A stretch of DNA of 46,145 nucleotides from positions 1 through 46,145 of IMG/VR virus record IMGVR_UViG_3300015264_000012; one strand, given 5' to 3'. The position numbers were made by a program, and so were the translations under genes. Every line of letters starts with the position of its first letter. The first letter of the stretch is position 1. Of this stretch, positions 38,817-45,888 are shown piece by piece. The notes beneath the pieces were generated by a model that was given only the letters and a program-made list of their open reading frames with translations, did not search any database and was not told where the DNA came from. Source of the DNA: a virus.

Positions 38817-39319
38817 CCCTTAACCCCACAATCGAGCGACCAGACGACCGGCATAAGATGTTGGCCTTGTCCGCCATGACGTTGTGGGGTTTTACTTTCA
38901 CGCCACACGCTGCTAGAGATATGGTTAGCACCCCCAAAACAAGGTGCACTTTGGACGTACGGGACAAAGCATCTAAGGCTAGCAAGGGCAACCGTAAGCG
39001 TTGGCGTGTTCCTCTTGGCTTGGCAGACCATTTCAACGAAATGCAACCGCAGCCTTTCTCACGGTCTGCCAAGCCTCTTCTTGGTACTGGATACAAAATA
39101 AGGAGCATGTCAGTGCTTCCCCAGGCAAAGTCCAGCGGCCTGACAGCCGACAAGACCACCAGCGGTGTTAAATCGCTGGTTATTACTTTTCCTCACTCCC
39201 TCTTCATAACACGTGGGGCCGCCGCTACGGATTGGAAGCTTGATGCTGCTTGGGGTGGAGTGAGGCTTCGTGTCTTGGATGACCCCATTAATCAAGCAAC
39301 GGCGGCATTTCGATTATGA
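38813..39319 (+). CDS. Hypothetical protein, 168 aa, DNA rich in inverted repeats
   Basis: The frame is open between two ATGA junctions, which supports it, but the protein composition is atypical for the arm (Ser, Arg, Pro scattered, few obvious core strands) and no domain is recognised. The DNA holds three perfect inverted repeats: 10 bp (38822-38831 with 38882-38891), 13 bp (39017-39029 with 39063-39075) and 9 bp (39191-39199 with 39257-39265). It may be a coding gene with structured mRNA, or partly a structured RNA. Confidence 0.5.
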   Translation: MTLNPTIERPDDRHKMLALSAMTLWGFTFTPHAARDMVSTPKTRCTLDVRDKASKASKGNRKRWRVPLGLADHFNEMQPQPFSRSAKPLLGTGYKIRSMSVLPQAKSSGLTADKTTSGVKSLVITFPHSLFITRGAAATDWKLDAAWGGVRLRVLDDPINQATAAFRL

Positions 39320-39621
39320 ACGAACAAGACAAACCAAAAGCCTTCATCAGCGGTGAGATGATACAGTGGACTTTAAAGCACAAGCTTATAGTGAGAAATG
39401 GCTTAGAACACTGGCGGTGGATTAACAAACCCATGGTACGACCTATCACCGGCCTACCTCATTCGTTCGGTCGCGCTATGATAACCAATGGTATTTTGGT
39501 CTATATCGAACTAGGCAATGATAGCCTTTATGTCGGGCATTGGTCGGACGACCTAGTCGAAGGAATGAAGACTATCAGCAAGGCTGCTAAGTCCGTCCAT
39601 AATATAAGTGAATATTTCTAA
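39316..39621 (+). CDS. Hypothetical protein, 101 aa
   Basis: Tryptophan- and Gly-containing alpha/beta protein (H-W-R-W-I-N-K-P; V-Y-I-E-L-G-N-D-S-L-Y-V-G-H-W), no known domain. It starts by ATGA overlap and is followed by a 41-bp spacer with GAAAGG before the next gene. Confidence 0.7.
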   Translation: MNEQDKPKAFISGEMIQWTLKHKLIVRNGLEHWRWINKPMVRPITGLPHSFGRAMITNGILVYIELGNDSLYVGHWSDDLVEGMKTISKAAKSVHNISEYF

Positions 39622-39662
39622 TTCGGTTAACAAACAAAACAACGAAAGGCCATAACAATACT

Positions 39663-39941
39663 ATGACGACAAACGCAAAAGTATACACCCTTTGCAAAAT
39701 ATGTGGTGTCGACCAAGGCGGAGCATATGCCCTAGCAAAGCATCGACGCGAAGCGCATCCTGACCAACTTCGTAAGAGCAGGGTTGTAGTCACGGCCAAC
39801 GAATCCGCCTTTAACAAGCTGCTTGACGCCAAGAAACAGATGATCGACGCCCTAAAAGGTCTCGAAGCTGAACGCGACCAACACCAAGCCCGCATACTTG
39901 AAATCGACAACATCCTAGCCGCCAGCAAAAAGTGGCAATAA
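39663..39941 (+). CDS. C2H2-like zinc finger with coiled coil, 92 aa
   Basis: Residues 11-32 show C-K-I-C-G-V-D-Q-G-G-A-Y-A-L-A-K-H-R-R-E-A-H, a C-x2-C-...-H-x4-H finger. From residue 50 onward a coiled coil follows (L-D-A-K-K-Q-M-I-D-A-L-K-G-L-E-A-E). It has a good GAAAGG site and the A-A-T-A-C-T-A-T-G start. It may be a DNA-binding regulator. Confidence 0.7.
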   Translation: MTTNAKVYTLCKICGVDQGGAYALAKHRREAHPDQLRKSRVVVTANESAFNKLLDAKKQMIDALKGLEAERDQHQARILEIDNILAASKKWQ

Positions 39942-39946
39942 TCAAA

Positions 39947-40333
39947 ATGATAATCGAACAAGAACGATTCGAGGCTTGGCTGTTTAGTCAACCAGACAAC
40001 CGTAAGTGGTTTTTCTTTGATAATACAGGTTGCTGCCTTGCTTCTTTTATTAAGGAAACAACTAACGCACAATATGTCACTGTTGGTGGTTGTACTTATA
40101 CAGTGGATGACTTTACCGGAACACTTCCTACATGGGCTGGAACAGAAACTTTTTTCTCTAAAGTAGACCGCCGCCGTGATTTCACCGCCTCCAAAATTAA
40201 ACAAGCGTTCTCACGACTTTTCCCCTCTCAAATGGAAAACATCGAACAGCCGATGCCACCAACCAACGACGAACAGGCTGTCTCTGTTCAAAGTGATGTT
40301 AGCGCCGCTAACACGACCGCTCAAAAAGAATGA
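39947..40333 (+). CDS. Hypothetical protein, 128 aa
   Basis: I chose ATG 39947; a GTG at 39932 would overlap the zinc-finger gene by 10 bp. The protein has an aromatic N-terminus (W-F-F-F-D-N-T-G) and a polar C-terminal tail rich in Gln, Ser and Thr. It overlaps the next gene by 4 bp. Confidence 0.65.
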   Translation: MIIEQERFEAWLFSQPDNRKWFFFDNTGCCLASFIKETTNAQYVTVGGCTYTVDDFTGTLPTWAGTETFFSKVDRRRDFTASKIKQAFSRLFPSQMENIEQPMPPTNDEQAVSVQSDVSAANTTAQKE

Positions 40334-40974
40334 AAACAGAATACGTTGCATTAAACCTTGACCTGCCAAAGGGCGTCAAGGTAAAACAGTACGAACACCT
40401 TGCCGAGATTAGCAAGGATGCAGGCTCCGAGGCTAAGGTTGTAGATATTGTCAACAAATATCTACGCCAGAAAGGGCCATTGGTCAAAGCGAGGGACTTT
40501 CTCGCCACCGAGTGTGAGAAACGTTCTACCTTTCCCGCCAAGACCAAGACTGTTGAGACCACTGCCGACGACGGAACCAAGTCTACCTCAACGGTCTGGG
40601 AAGAAACAGAGAACAAGTATCTCGAACGCTTCGTCGCCGCCGTCACCAAAGCCGAGTTCACCGTCGATGGCGTCGAACCCACCGAAGTCTCAGCATACCA
40701 ATACCTGCAAGGTATCGCCGATGAAAAAGAATTCGAGTGTAATGCCGCCGTCGTTGAGCGCGAGTCCAAGCCTAAGACCCCGCCCAAATACGCTCTCGAT
40801 GCCGCCGATACCATTATCAAGAACGGCTCGATGGCAAAGTGGGCCGACAAGTTCAAGAAAGCTGGCATAGAACATGCCGACTTTCAGACTGGCAATCCCG
40901 AAGCTGACCGTGCTGCTCTCGCTTGGGCCGTCAAGGAACGCGAAGACCGTAAGGCCAAGACCGAGTACGTCTAA
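40330..40974 (+). CDS. Hypothetical protein, 214 aa
   Basis: A charged, Lys/Glu-rich protein with mixed helices, no cysteine motif and no membrane segment. It has repeated T-E-Y-V at its start and end (M-K-T-E-Y-V and A-K-T-E-Y-V). It is the largest gene of the early run and is followed by a strong hairpin. The function is unknown. Confidence 0.7.
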   Translation: MKTEYVALNLDLPKGVKVKQYEHLAEISKDAGSEAKVVDIVNKYLRQKGPLVKARDFLATECEKRSTFPAKTKTVETTADDGTKSTSTVWEETENKYLERFVAAVTKAEFTVDGVEPTEVSAYQYLQGIADEKEFECNAAVVERESKPKTPPKYALDAADTIIKNGSMAKWADKFKKAGIEHADFQTGNPEADRAALAWAVKEREDRKAKTEYV

Positions 40975-40986
40975 GGCGAACAATAC

Positions 40987-41007
40987 CCGCATCCCTTTGG
41001 GATGCGG
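40987..41007 (+). terminator. Hairpin with 9-bp GC-rich stem after the 214-aa gene
   Basis: CCGCATCCC (40987-40995), TTT, GGGATGCGG (40999-41007) is perfect. No T-run follows, so it is not a standard terminator; it may be a partial terminator or protect the upstream mRNA. Confidence 0.5.
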
Positions 41008-41044
41008 TAGTTGCTCTCCTAACCAAAAAACGAAAGGTAAAACT

Positions 41045-41518
41045 ATGCCGCCAGTGAAAGAAGAACAACCACAATCGGTAGTCATCCAAGAGGCTCCGGC
41101 TTGTGTCGTAAAACAGGATGCCGCCGTTCCCGACCTCCACGAAGGCTCGTTTGCAAAGCTGTTACGAAAGGTTAAAGATGCAATAGCACCAGAGTTTGCC
41201 CGAGTCCGATACGATGCCAACCGCAAAGCATGGGCTGTCCTCGATAATGACAACGAACCAATTCGTCACCTTGACTATGGTGTTATGGAGCACGTCGTTT
41301 TCGAGGCAATCGACATGAAGGTACCGGGTTGCCACGGCATGTTTATGGGAGTTGCGAAAGGATACCTCAGGTCTAACACCTACGGCAAAGACTCTATGGG
41401 TTATCGCAACATGTCCTTCGACGGTCGTGGCGCATTCCGCAACACAGATGGCGACCAGATTAAATCCGCTTCGTCGTTGCGGCTTCTACAAGACCGCCGA
41501 GCCTTATACAAAGACTAA
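41045..41518 (+). CDS. Hypothetical protein, 157 aa
   Basis: I chose ATG 41045, which has the GAAAGG site; a longer frame from 40874 runs back through the hairpin and the previous gene. The protein has a helical centre and a C-terminal Gly/Asn/Arg-rich part (S-F-D-G-R-G-A-F-R-N-T-D-G-D). No family recognised. Confidence 0.7.
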   Translation: MPPVKEEQPQSVVIQEAPACVVKQDAAVPDLHEGSFAKLLRKVKDAIAPEFARVRYDANRKAWAVLDNDNEPIRHLDYGVMEHVVFEAIDMKVPGCHGMFMGVAKGYLRSNTYGKDSMGYRNMSFDGRGAFRNTDGDQIKSASSLRLLQDRRALYKD

Positions 41519-41519
41519 A

Positions 41520-42209
41520 ATGATTGACCCGTGGTATCACCCTGAACCAGAGTATACGACAGAGCCAATCAACTATTCTATTAAAATGACCAAACTACAT
41601 CATCAAATAGTCCAACACTTGCTACCTGTCTGCCTCGCCACCACTCAAGCTATGAGGAAGAAGTTTGGGGACGTGACGTTAGAGGACAAGCTCACCGACA
41701 AGCTTAAAGAGCAGAACAAAAAGAAATGGGGAATCATAGATGATAACTATAAACGTTTCGTTTATGAGACGTTAGCAGAGGTAACAGGTAAACCTGAGCT
41801 ACTAACGATAATGAATTCTGGAAGTAGCATTATATATGACCCTTTATCAATTGTCATAGTCGTCAACAATGAAAACGGAAACCTTGTTGGCCAAGGCCTC
41901 GCCGACCTTAAAGCTGGCTATATTGTAATGCACGGAGCTAACCACCGCTTTTTAGATAAAGGAGGAAGGTTTGACCGAACTGCTTTCAATTATTACGAAG
42001 ACCAACCAGCTTGTGTTCGTCTCGCAACCGACACCGAGGTCGAAATAACCCTTGAAAGCCTTAACCCTGCTCAAATCCGCACTGTGCTCTCTAATGACAT
42101 CTTCGCCGCAGCCTTGGCACCGTTGCTCGAAGAAGTCTACGACGAGAAGAAGGACGAAGCCGAGAAGGGCAAAGAGGCATCGACTCTAGACGAGCTACTC
42201 AAGAAATAA
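41520..42209 (+). CDS. Hypothetical protein, 229 aa
   Basis: I chose ATG 41520, one base after the upstream stop; the longer frame from 41352 lies inside the previous gene. It is a helical protein with a beta-rich centre (S-I-V-I-V-V-N-N-E-N-G-N-L-V-G-Q-G-L) and an acidic Lys/Glu-rich end. The function is unknown. Confidence 0.7.
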   Translation: MIDPWYHPEPEYTTEPINYSIKMTKLHHQIVQHLLPVCLATTQAMRKKFGDVTLEDKLTDKLKEQNKKKWGIIDDNYKRFVYETLAEVTGKPELLTIMNSGSSIIYDPLSIVIVVNNENGNLVGQGLADLKAGYIVMHGANHRFLDKGGRFDRTAFNYYEDQPACVRLATDTEVEITLESLNPAQIRTVLSNDIFAAALAPLLEEVYDEKKDEAEKGKEASTLDELLKK

Positions 42210-42210
42210 T

Positions 42211-42423
42211 ATGGCCACGTCATCAAAGAAAGAAGAAGATATGGAACGAAAACTTAAAGGTTTTCTTGGCTTTGATAGACGAGAACATATCAAAAGAAAT
42301 GTCTGCGTTCCCGCCCCTATAGGCTGTGGCGGGCCTGCCAACGAGTTCAAAGATGAAATATCACGCCACGAATACACTATTAGCGGTTTGTGCCAAAAAT
42401 GTCAAGATTCAATCTTTGGTTAA
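42211..42423 (+). CDS. Zinc-binding phage protein of the I-S-G-L-C-Q-K-C-Q type, 70 aa
   Basis: The second half has C-V-P-A-P-I-G-C-G-G and then D-E-I-S-R-H-E-Y and I-S-G-L-C-Q-K-C-Q-D, two Cys pairs in a layout common to a family of short phage proteins of unknown role. It starts two bases after the upstream stop. Probably a zinc ribbon. Confidence 0.75.
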   Translation: MATSSKKEEDMERKLKGFLGFDRREHIKRNVCVPAPIGCGGPANEFKDEISRHEYTISGLCQKCQDSIFG

Positions 42424-42424
42424 A

Positions 42425-42760
42425 ATGTCCTCACAAGAACCATTCCGTTTCGACTACCGATTTGGTTGGGTAAGTTCTACCTGGCCCATACCGAGGGGTA
42501 AGCCGTTAACCAACAGGCGCATCACCGCTTATCAACGACTCGGCTTCTATGGCAGCGGGTTAAAGCTACCGCCCCGTGATGATGCCCGTCCCTGCATCGC
42601 ATGTCAATCCAAGCTAGGCACTCGCTACTGCGACTACGACTACATGCCTAGCGCCGGAGTATGGTGTCTGTCGTGCCGTTCAATTTACAAAGCTAAACGT
42701 GATAAGGAACGCAAACTACGTCTCGCGCTTAAAGAAAGGATTAAGAATGAGTATGTCTAG
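42425..42760 (+). CDS. Zinc-finger-type protein, 111 aa
   Basis: I chose ATG 42425, two bases after the previous stop; an earlier in-frame start at 42326 lies inside the previous gene. C-I-A-C (about residues 58-61) and C-L-S-C pairs would bind zinc; the C-terminus is Lys/Arg-rich (Y-K-A-K-R-D-K-E-R-K). This resembles HNH-like or DNA-binding zinc proteins, but no HNH motif is visible. Confidence 0.65.
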   Translation: MSSQEPFRFDYRFGWVSSTWPIPRGKPLTNRRITAYQRLGFYGSGLKLPPRDDARPCIACQSKLGTRYCDYDYMPSAGVWCLSCRSIYKAKRDKERKLRLALKERIKNEYV

Positions 42761-42935
42761 CCAAAAAGCATTAGAAGCAATACAAAACTATTATCCCGGC
42801 GCAACCATCGTCGAACTCCCCGGCAACCCCAACATCATCGGCCATTTTGCCTTTCGTGTCGATGACAACCTCGTCACTATCAGCAACGAAGGTCTCTATG
42901 AAGAAGATGAGATAGTTCACGACCCAACGATATGA
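42747..42935 (+). CDS. Hypothetical protein, 62 aa
   Basis: I chose ATG 42747 with GAAAGGA upstream. Acidic C-terminus (L-Y-E-E-D-E-I-V) and a beta-rich core (A-T-I-V-E-L-P-G-N-P-N-I-I-G-H-F-A-F). No domain recognised. Confidence 0.65.
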   Translation: MSMSSQKALEAIQNYYPGATIVELPGNPNIIGHFAFRVDDNLVTISNEGLYEEDEIVHDPTI

Positions 42936-42991
42936 CAAACAAATATACTGACCCATTATTGGAACAGGCTTACCGAGAAGGCTGTATATAA
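42932..42991 (+). CDS. Very short ORF, 19 aa
   Basis: ATGA overlap with the previous gene; the peptide (M-T-N-K-Y-T-D-P-L-L-E-Q-A) has no features. It may be a coupling ORF or simply chance. Confidence 0.25.
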   Translation: MTNKYTDPLLEQAYREGCI

Positions 42992-43043
42992 GTGCGCGCC
43001 AGCTTCACGAGAATCATCTAGCCAGACCTCGATTATTAATCAC

Positions 43044-43100
43044 ATGAGAATGCTTGCCAAACAAGCCCTCTCCGCAACCGACAAGGAGGACGGGAAATGA
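43044..43100 (+). CDS. Very short ORF, 18 aa
   Basis: Its stop overlaps the ATG of the next gene; it contains the GGAGG site of that gene. It may only couple translation. Confidence 0.25.
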   Translation: MRMLAKQALSATDKEDGK

Positions 43101-43225
43101 GTATAGCAGCAGGAGCACTGGTACTCGCATTTCTGGGTATATTTCTCGCTTTCATGGCGAATATGAGATTGGACGATGTCGAAGAAGAACTCAAATCCAA
43201 AAAGGAGACCAAACGCGATGAGTGA
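43097..43225 (+). CDS. Small single-TM protein, 42 aa
   Basis: A hydrophobic N-terminal helix (A-G-A-L-V-L-A-F-L-G-I-F-L-A-F) is followed by a charged tail (D-D-V-E-E-E-L-K-S-K-K-E-T-K). The AAGGAGG site upstream is the strongest Shine-Dalgarno sequence I saw. It overlaps the next gene by 8 bp. Type and partner unknown. Confidence 0.6.
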   Translation: MSIAAGALVLAFLGIFLAFMANMRLDDVEEELKSKKETKRDE

Positions 43226-43493
43226 ATGCACGCAATGTGGAACAAAATTTGTCGGCACACCGGAGAATCCACCACAACCGGGACTTTGTAAATATTGTGA
43301 GATTATGCTACTTAAAGAGCAAGTAAGCGAACTTGAGCAGCAGCTTGAGAGGTTGGTGGAGACGGCCAGTATATTCGTTAATAATACTCTGAGAGTGCGT
43401 CGTCATTTAGGTAACAGTGTTGGAGATATGAGAATGAATCTACATGAACAATTCACCTCCGCCCGCGCACTCTTGGAGAAGGGGAAGAAGTGA
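43218..43493 (+). CDS. Zinc-binding coiled-coil protein, 91 aa
   Basis: Starts at ATG 43218 with AAGGAG upstream. C-T-Q-C-G and C-K-Y-C form a zinc ribbon in the first 30 residues, then L-K-E-Q-V-S-E-L-E-Q-Q-L-E-R-L is a clear coiled coil. It probably dimerises. The function is unknown. Confidence 0.7.
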   Translation: MSECTQCGTKFVGTPENPPQPGLCKYCEIMLLKEQVSELEQQLERLVETASIFVNNTLRVRRHLGNSVGDMRMNLHEQFTSARALLEKGKK

Positions 43494-43738
43494 AAACAAT
43501 TGCAATCGTAGAGTTCATCATAATAATCGTTCTTTTAAGTCTCTTATCTGACAAAGACGAACCTGCATACAAATATCAACCAAGCGACGACTTAATCGAT
43601 TGCTGGATAGAGAGTGGCCTTATTGAAGGAGAATTATATGGAATAGAGTTATCAAAAGGGTGGATTACCAATCAATATTCAATTAAAGAAATGCGACTTA
43701 AAATTAGACCAAAGGACACCCATGACAAACCAAACTGA
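43490..43738 (+). CDS. Small membrane protein, 82 aa (GTG start)
   Basis: Starts with GTG overlapping the upstream stop. The N-terminus is one membrane helix (I-V-E-F-I-I-I-I-V-L-L-S-L-L), followed by a soluble acidic part. It overlaps the next gene by 17 bp. The function is unknown. Confidence 0.65.
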   Translation: MKTIAIVEFIIIIVLLSLLSDKDEPAYKYQPSDDLIDCWIESGLIEGELYGIELSKGWITNQYSIKEMRLKIRPKDTHDKPN

Positions 43739-44129
43739 GTTGGAAGTTTTACAGAAATCAGGCATTACAATAGAGTGTATTCGGTACGGCAATAGTAGTG
43801 AAGTTTTCCTGTCGCAAAAATTTTTACAGCAATTCGATGTCAGTTCCTGGCCTACCTTGTTTAAAAATGTGTGGGATTATGATGGTCCCGGCATAAATAG
43901 AAGTATCTTTAGCTATAATGGTAAAAGAGTGGGACTAAGTCATTGGTCAGACAATAATTCTATTTCGGTGGAGTTATATCATCCCATGACAAAATATTGG
44001 CTATCAATTCTTCAACCAATTTGGGATGAACAAAATATTGGTAAATGTAGAACTTGTAATGGTACTGGCTGGGATGGGATAGGATATATATTTACTTGTG
44101 TTGATTGCGGAGGAACAGGAAAGAAATAA
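43722..44129 (+). CDS. Protein with DnaJ-type zinc finger, 135 aa
   Basis: The C-terminus has C-R-T-C-N-G-T-G-W and C-V-D-C-G-G-T-G, two C-x2-C-x-G-x-G elements as in the DnaJ central zinc finger. The first 100 residues are unlike DnaJ and have no J-domain. The start sequence is nearly identical to that of the gene at 44156. Confidence 0.7.
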   Translation: MTNQTELEVLQKSGITIECIRYGNSSEVFLSQKFLQQFDVSSWPTLFKNVWDYDGPGINRSIFSYNGKRVGLSHWSDNNSISVELYHPMTKYWLSILQPIWDEQNIGKCRTCNGTGWDGIGYIFTCVDCGGTGKK

Positions 44130-44155
44130 AAGTAAAATTAGTTGACTAAATATTT

Positions 44156-44446
44156 ATGACAAACCAAACTGAATTACAGGAGGCGGTAAGTAGTTTAAAG
44201 TTGCATCTTAATTTTCAATGTGAATCAGAATTACGATTAATCCTAACCGCCCTCGCCGACGCGCAGAAGGAGCTTGAAGAACTACGTAATCATCACAACG
44301 TATTCGTAACTGGCGATAAAGACTTGACTGCATTTGCAGAGGCCTTGGCCAAAGAGCGCGACCTAGCCAACGAGCGGCTGGCGAAGGTGGAGAAAGAGTT
44401 ACTAGTATATACTAATCCGGCTAGTCAATCTAATCAAAGTAGCTAA
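44156..44446 (+). CDS. Coiled-coil protein, 96 aa
   Basis: The sequence is mostly helical with heptads (A-D-A-Q-K-E-L-E-E-L-R; E-A-L-A-K-E-R-D-L-A-N-E-R-L). It begins M-T-N-Q-T-E-L like the previous gene, and the first 20 bases differ at only one position from those at 43722. The function is unknown. Confidence 0.7.
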   Translation: MTNQTELQEAVSSLKLHLNFQCESELRLILTALADAQKELEELRNHHNVFVTGDKDLTAFAEALAKERDLANERLAKVEKELLVYTNPASQSNQSS

Positions 44447-44453
44447 TAATAAA

Positions 44454-44549
44454 ATGAACCTCGCTCTCGGCGGCTTCCTACTCGGCGCGACTTGCATGGC
44501 AATAGCGTTTATCGTGTTCCTAGCAAGGCATTACAAGAACAAGAATTAA
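44454..44549 (+). CDS. Tiny TM protein, 31 aa
   Basis: A single hydrophobic helix (G-F-L-L-G-A-T-C-M-A-I-A-F-I-V-F-L) with a basic end (R-H-Y-K-N-K-N). It fills the gap between two genes almost exactly, which supports it. Confidence 0.5.
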   Translation: MNLALGGFLLGATCMAIAFIVFLARHYKNKN

Positions 44550-44550
44550 C

Positions 44551-45069
44551 ATGACCAATCCCATCCGCCACTCTCACCGCCAGTCAACATGGCTTGAATA
44601 CGCCCCCTTTTTCAAGACCGCACTCGAAGCCTATCCTAACGCTATCCATATCGAACCCGTCGCCAAGACTATCGCTACCTTCGCCTCTGGTATGCGGGCA
44701 GCACGCGAGGCCAAGAACATGTATAGCTATCCATTTTTCGGCAAAGAACACGAGGCAATGTGGCGACAACATGCCGCCGAACTAATCTTCTCGATGCAGG
44801 GTAACGAAGTGGTAATCGGCCCTAAGGCATCGGTCCTTAAAAAAGCTTCGTCTCTAGTTGGAGTCAAAACCGACGGCTGCATAGTTGATATGTCTGACCC
44901 GAATAACCTCGATATGTTATGCAAGCTGCTTAGTAAAAAAGCTTTCTCCCCTGTGCCGATATTCTACGTGACTTTAAGAAACCAAATGGACGCAGATTAT
45001 CTTGAACAACATTATAATGTTGCTCTAACCCCTCACCCAACCGATAAAACAAAATGGCAGATTATTTAA
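44551..45069 (+). CDS. Hypothetical protein, 172 aa
   Basis: An alpha/beta protein with no recognised domain. Some parts (T-F-A-S-G-M-R-A-A-R-E-A-K) look helical and V-P-I-F-Y-V-T-L-R a strand. It starts one base after the tiny TM gene. Confidence 0.7.
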   Translation: MTNPIRHSHRQSTWLEYAPFFKTALEAYPNAIHIEPVAKTIATFASGMRAAREAKNMYSYPFFGKEHEAMWRQHAAELIFSMQGNEVVIGPKASVLKKASSLVGVKTDGCIVDMSDPNNLDMLCKLLSKKAFSPVPIFYVTLRNQMDADYLEQHYNVALTPHPTDKTKWQII

Positions 45070-45075
45070 CAACCT

Positions 45076-45501
45076 ATGTCTAAGCCTGTTAATCCTTACG
45101 AACACCTCCCCGACGACCGCGAGTCCACGACCCGCACCATGACCCTCGTTAGCAACGAGGATATCTCAGCAATACGTAGCCTAAATCCCAAAATGCCTAT
45201 CCAGACCGTCGTCGCCATCCTCTTTCATCGCTTCGTCCAAAAACTAAAACAACTAGACTTATCTTATGACCCAGACCGCCTCGACCTCGCACTTAACACC
45301 GCCGACATCGACTTCACCTTCCTTGCAGGAAGCGGAAGCCCCATTGTTGGAGACCAACCCCACCGGCCCACCATTGATAACCCTAACGGATGTAGAACTG
45401 GCGGAGTGGCACGCCAGTCTAAGAACACTGGTGACCTCGCCGCCAGCCTTAGCAGCGCACCTAAGAAAACCGTCGTCGGCAAAGGAAAAGCAACCAAGTA
45501 A
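45076..45501 (+). CDS. Hypothetical protein, 141 aa
   Basis: The N-terminal 75 residues (S-N-E-D-I-S-A-I-R-S-L-N; T-V-V-A-I-L-F-H-R-F-V-Q-K-L-K) look like a folded helical domain; the rest is low-complexity Gly/Ser/Lys. The second half is overlapped by another long frame at 45266, in a different phase. Confidence 0.65.
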   Translation: MSKPVNPYEHLPDDRESTTRTMTLVSNEDISAIRSLNPKMPIQTVVAILFHRFVQKLKQLDLSYDPDRLDLALNTADIDFTFLAGSGSPIVGDQPHRPTIDNPNGCRTGGVARQSKNTGDLAASLSSAPKKTVVGKGKATK

Positions 45502-45523
45502 AGACATATCGGAATACCAATGA
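45266..45523 (+). CDS. Overlapping frame, 85 aa, possible dual-coding gene
   Basis: This frame lies almost wholly inside the 141-aa gene in another phase but ends by ATGA overlap with the MazG gene, as real genes of the arm do. Its C-terminal half (V-E-L-A-E-W-H-A-S-L-R-T-L; P-P-A-L-A-A-H-L-R-K) looks more protein-like than the other frame. It has no clear ribosome site; an internal start or a frameshift would be needed. Confidence 0.35.
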   Translation: MTQTASTSHLTPPTSTSPSLQEAEAPLLETNPTGPPLITLTDVELAEWHASLRTLVTSPPALAAHLRKPSSAKEKQPSKDISEYQ

Positions 45524-45888
45524 AGGCCAAACAATTTATTGAATGTTCACACTCTAACATGGTAAGCCATCTTGCCAAGTCAGGACGACTTATCAAAGCT
45601 GAGCTAACTAGGGATGACTGTCACCTAATCCACATGATTCTTGGTATATGCGGTGAGTCAGGAGAGCTTCTCGATGCTGTTAAGAAAGCAGTCATCTACC
45701 GCCAAGACCTTGATAAAGATAACGTCGAAGAAGAATTAGGAGATATTGAGTTCTACCTAGAAGGATTTCGACAAAGGCTTGGTATAAAACGCTTAGACAC
45801 GCTCCGAGCTAACATAAAAAAACTTAAGAAGCGTTACCCTTTTTACTATACAAATAAAGCAGCAAAAGAACGAAAGGACAAAGCTTGA
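45520..45888 (+). CDS. MazG-like nucleotide pyrophosphohydrolase, 122 aa
   Basis: Residues 43-80 hold G-E-S-G-E-L-L-D-A-V-K-K and E-E-E-L-G-D-I-E-F-Y-L, the two metal-binding halves of the MazG helical fold. Such enzymes split nucleoside triphosphates to monophosphates and pyrophosphate; phage versions are proposed to remove unusual nucleotides or alter (p)ppGpp. It overlaps the Cas4-like gene by 4 bp. Confidence 0.85.
   Translation: MKAKQFIECSHSNMVSHLAKSGRLIKAELTRDDCHLIHMILGICGESGELLDAVKKAVIYRQDLDKDNVEEELGDIEFYLEGFRQRLGIKRLDTLRANIKKLKKRYPFYYTNKAAKERKDKA

Noticed and set aside
38797-39159. 120-codon frame on the minus strand
   Set aside because: Opposite to a plus-strand frame with proper junctions at both ends, and no minus-strand genes surround it.
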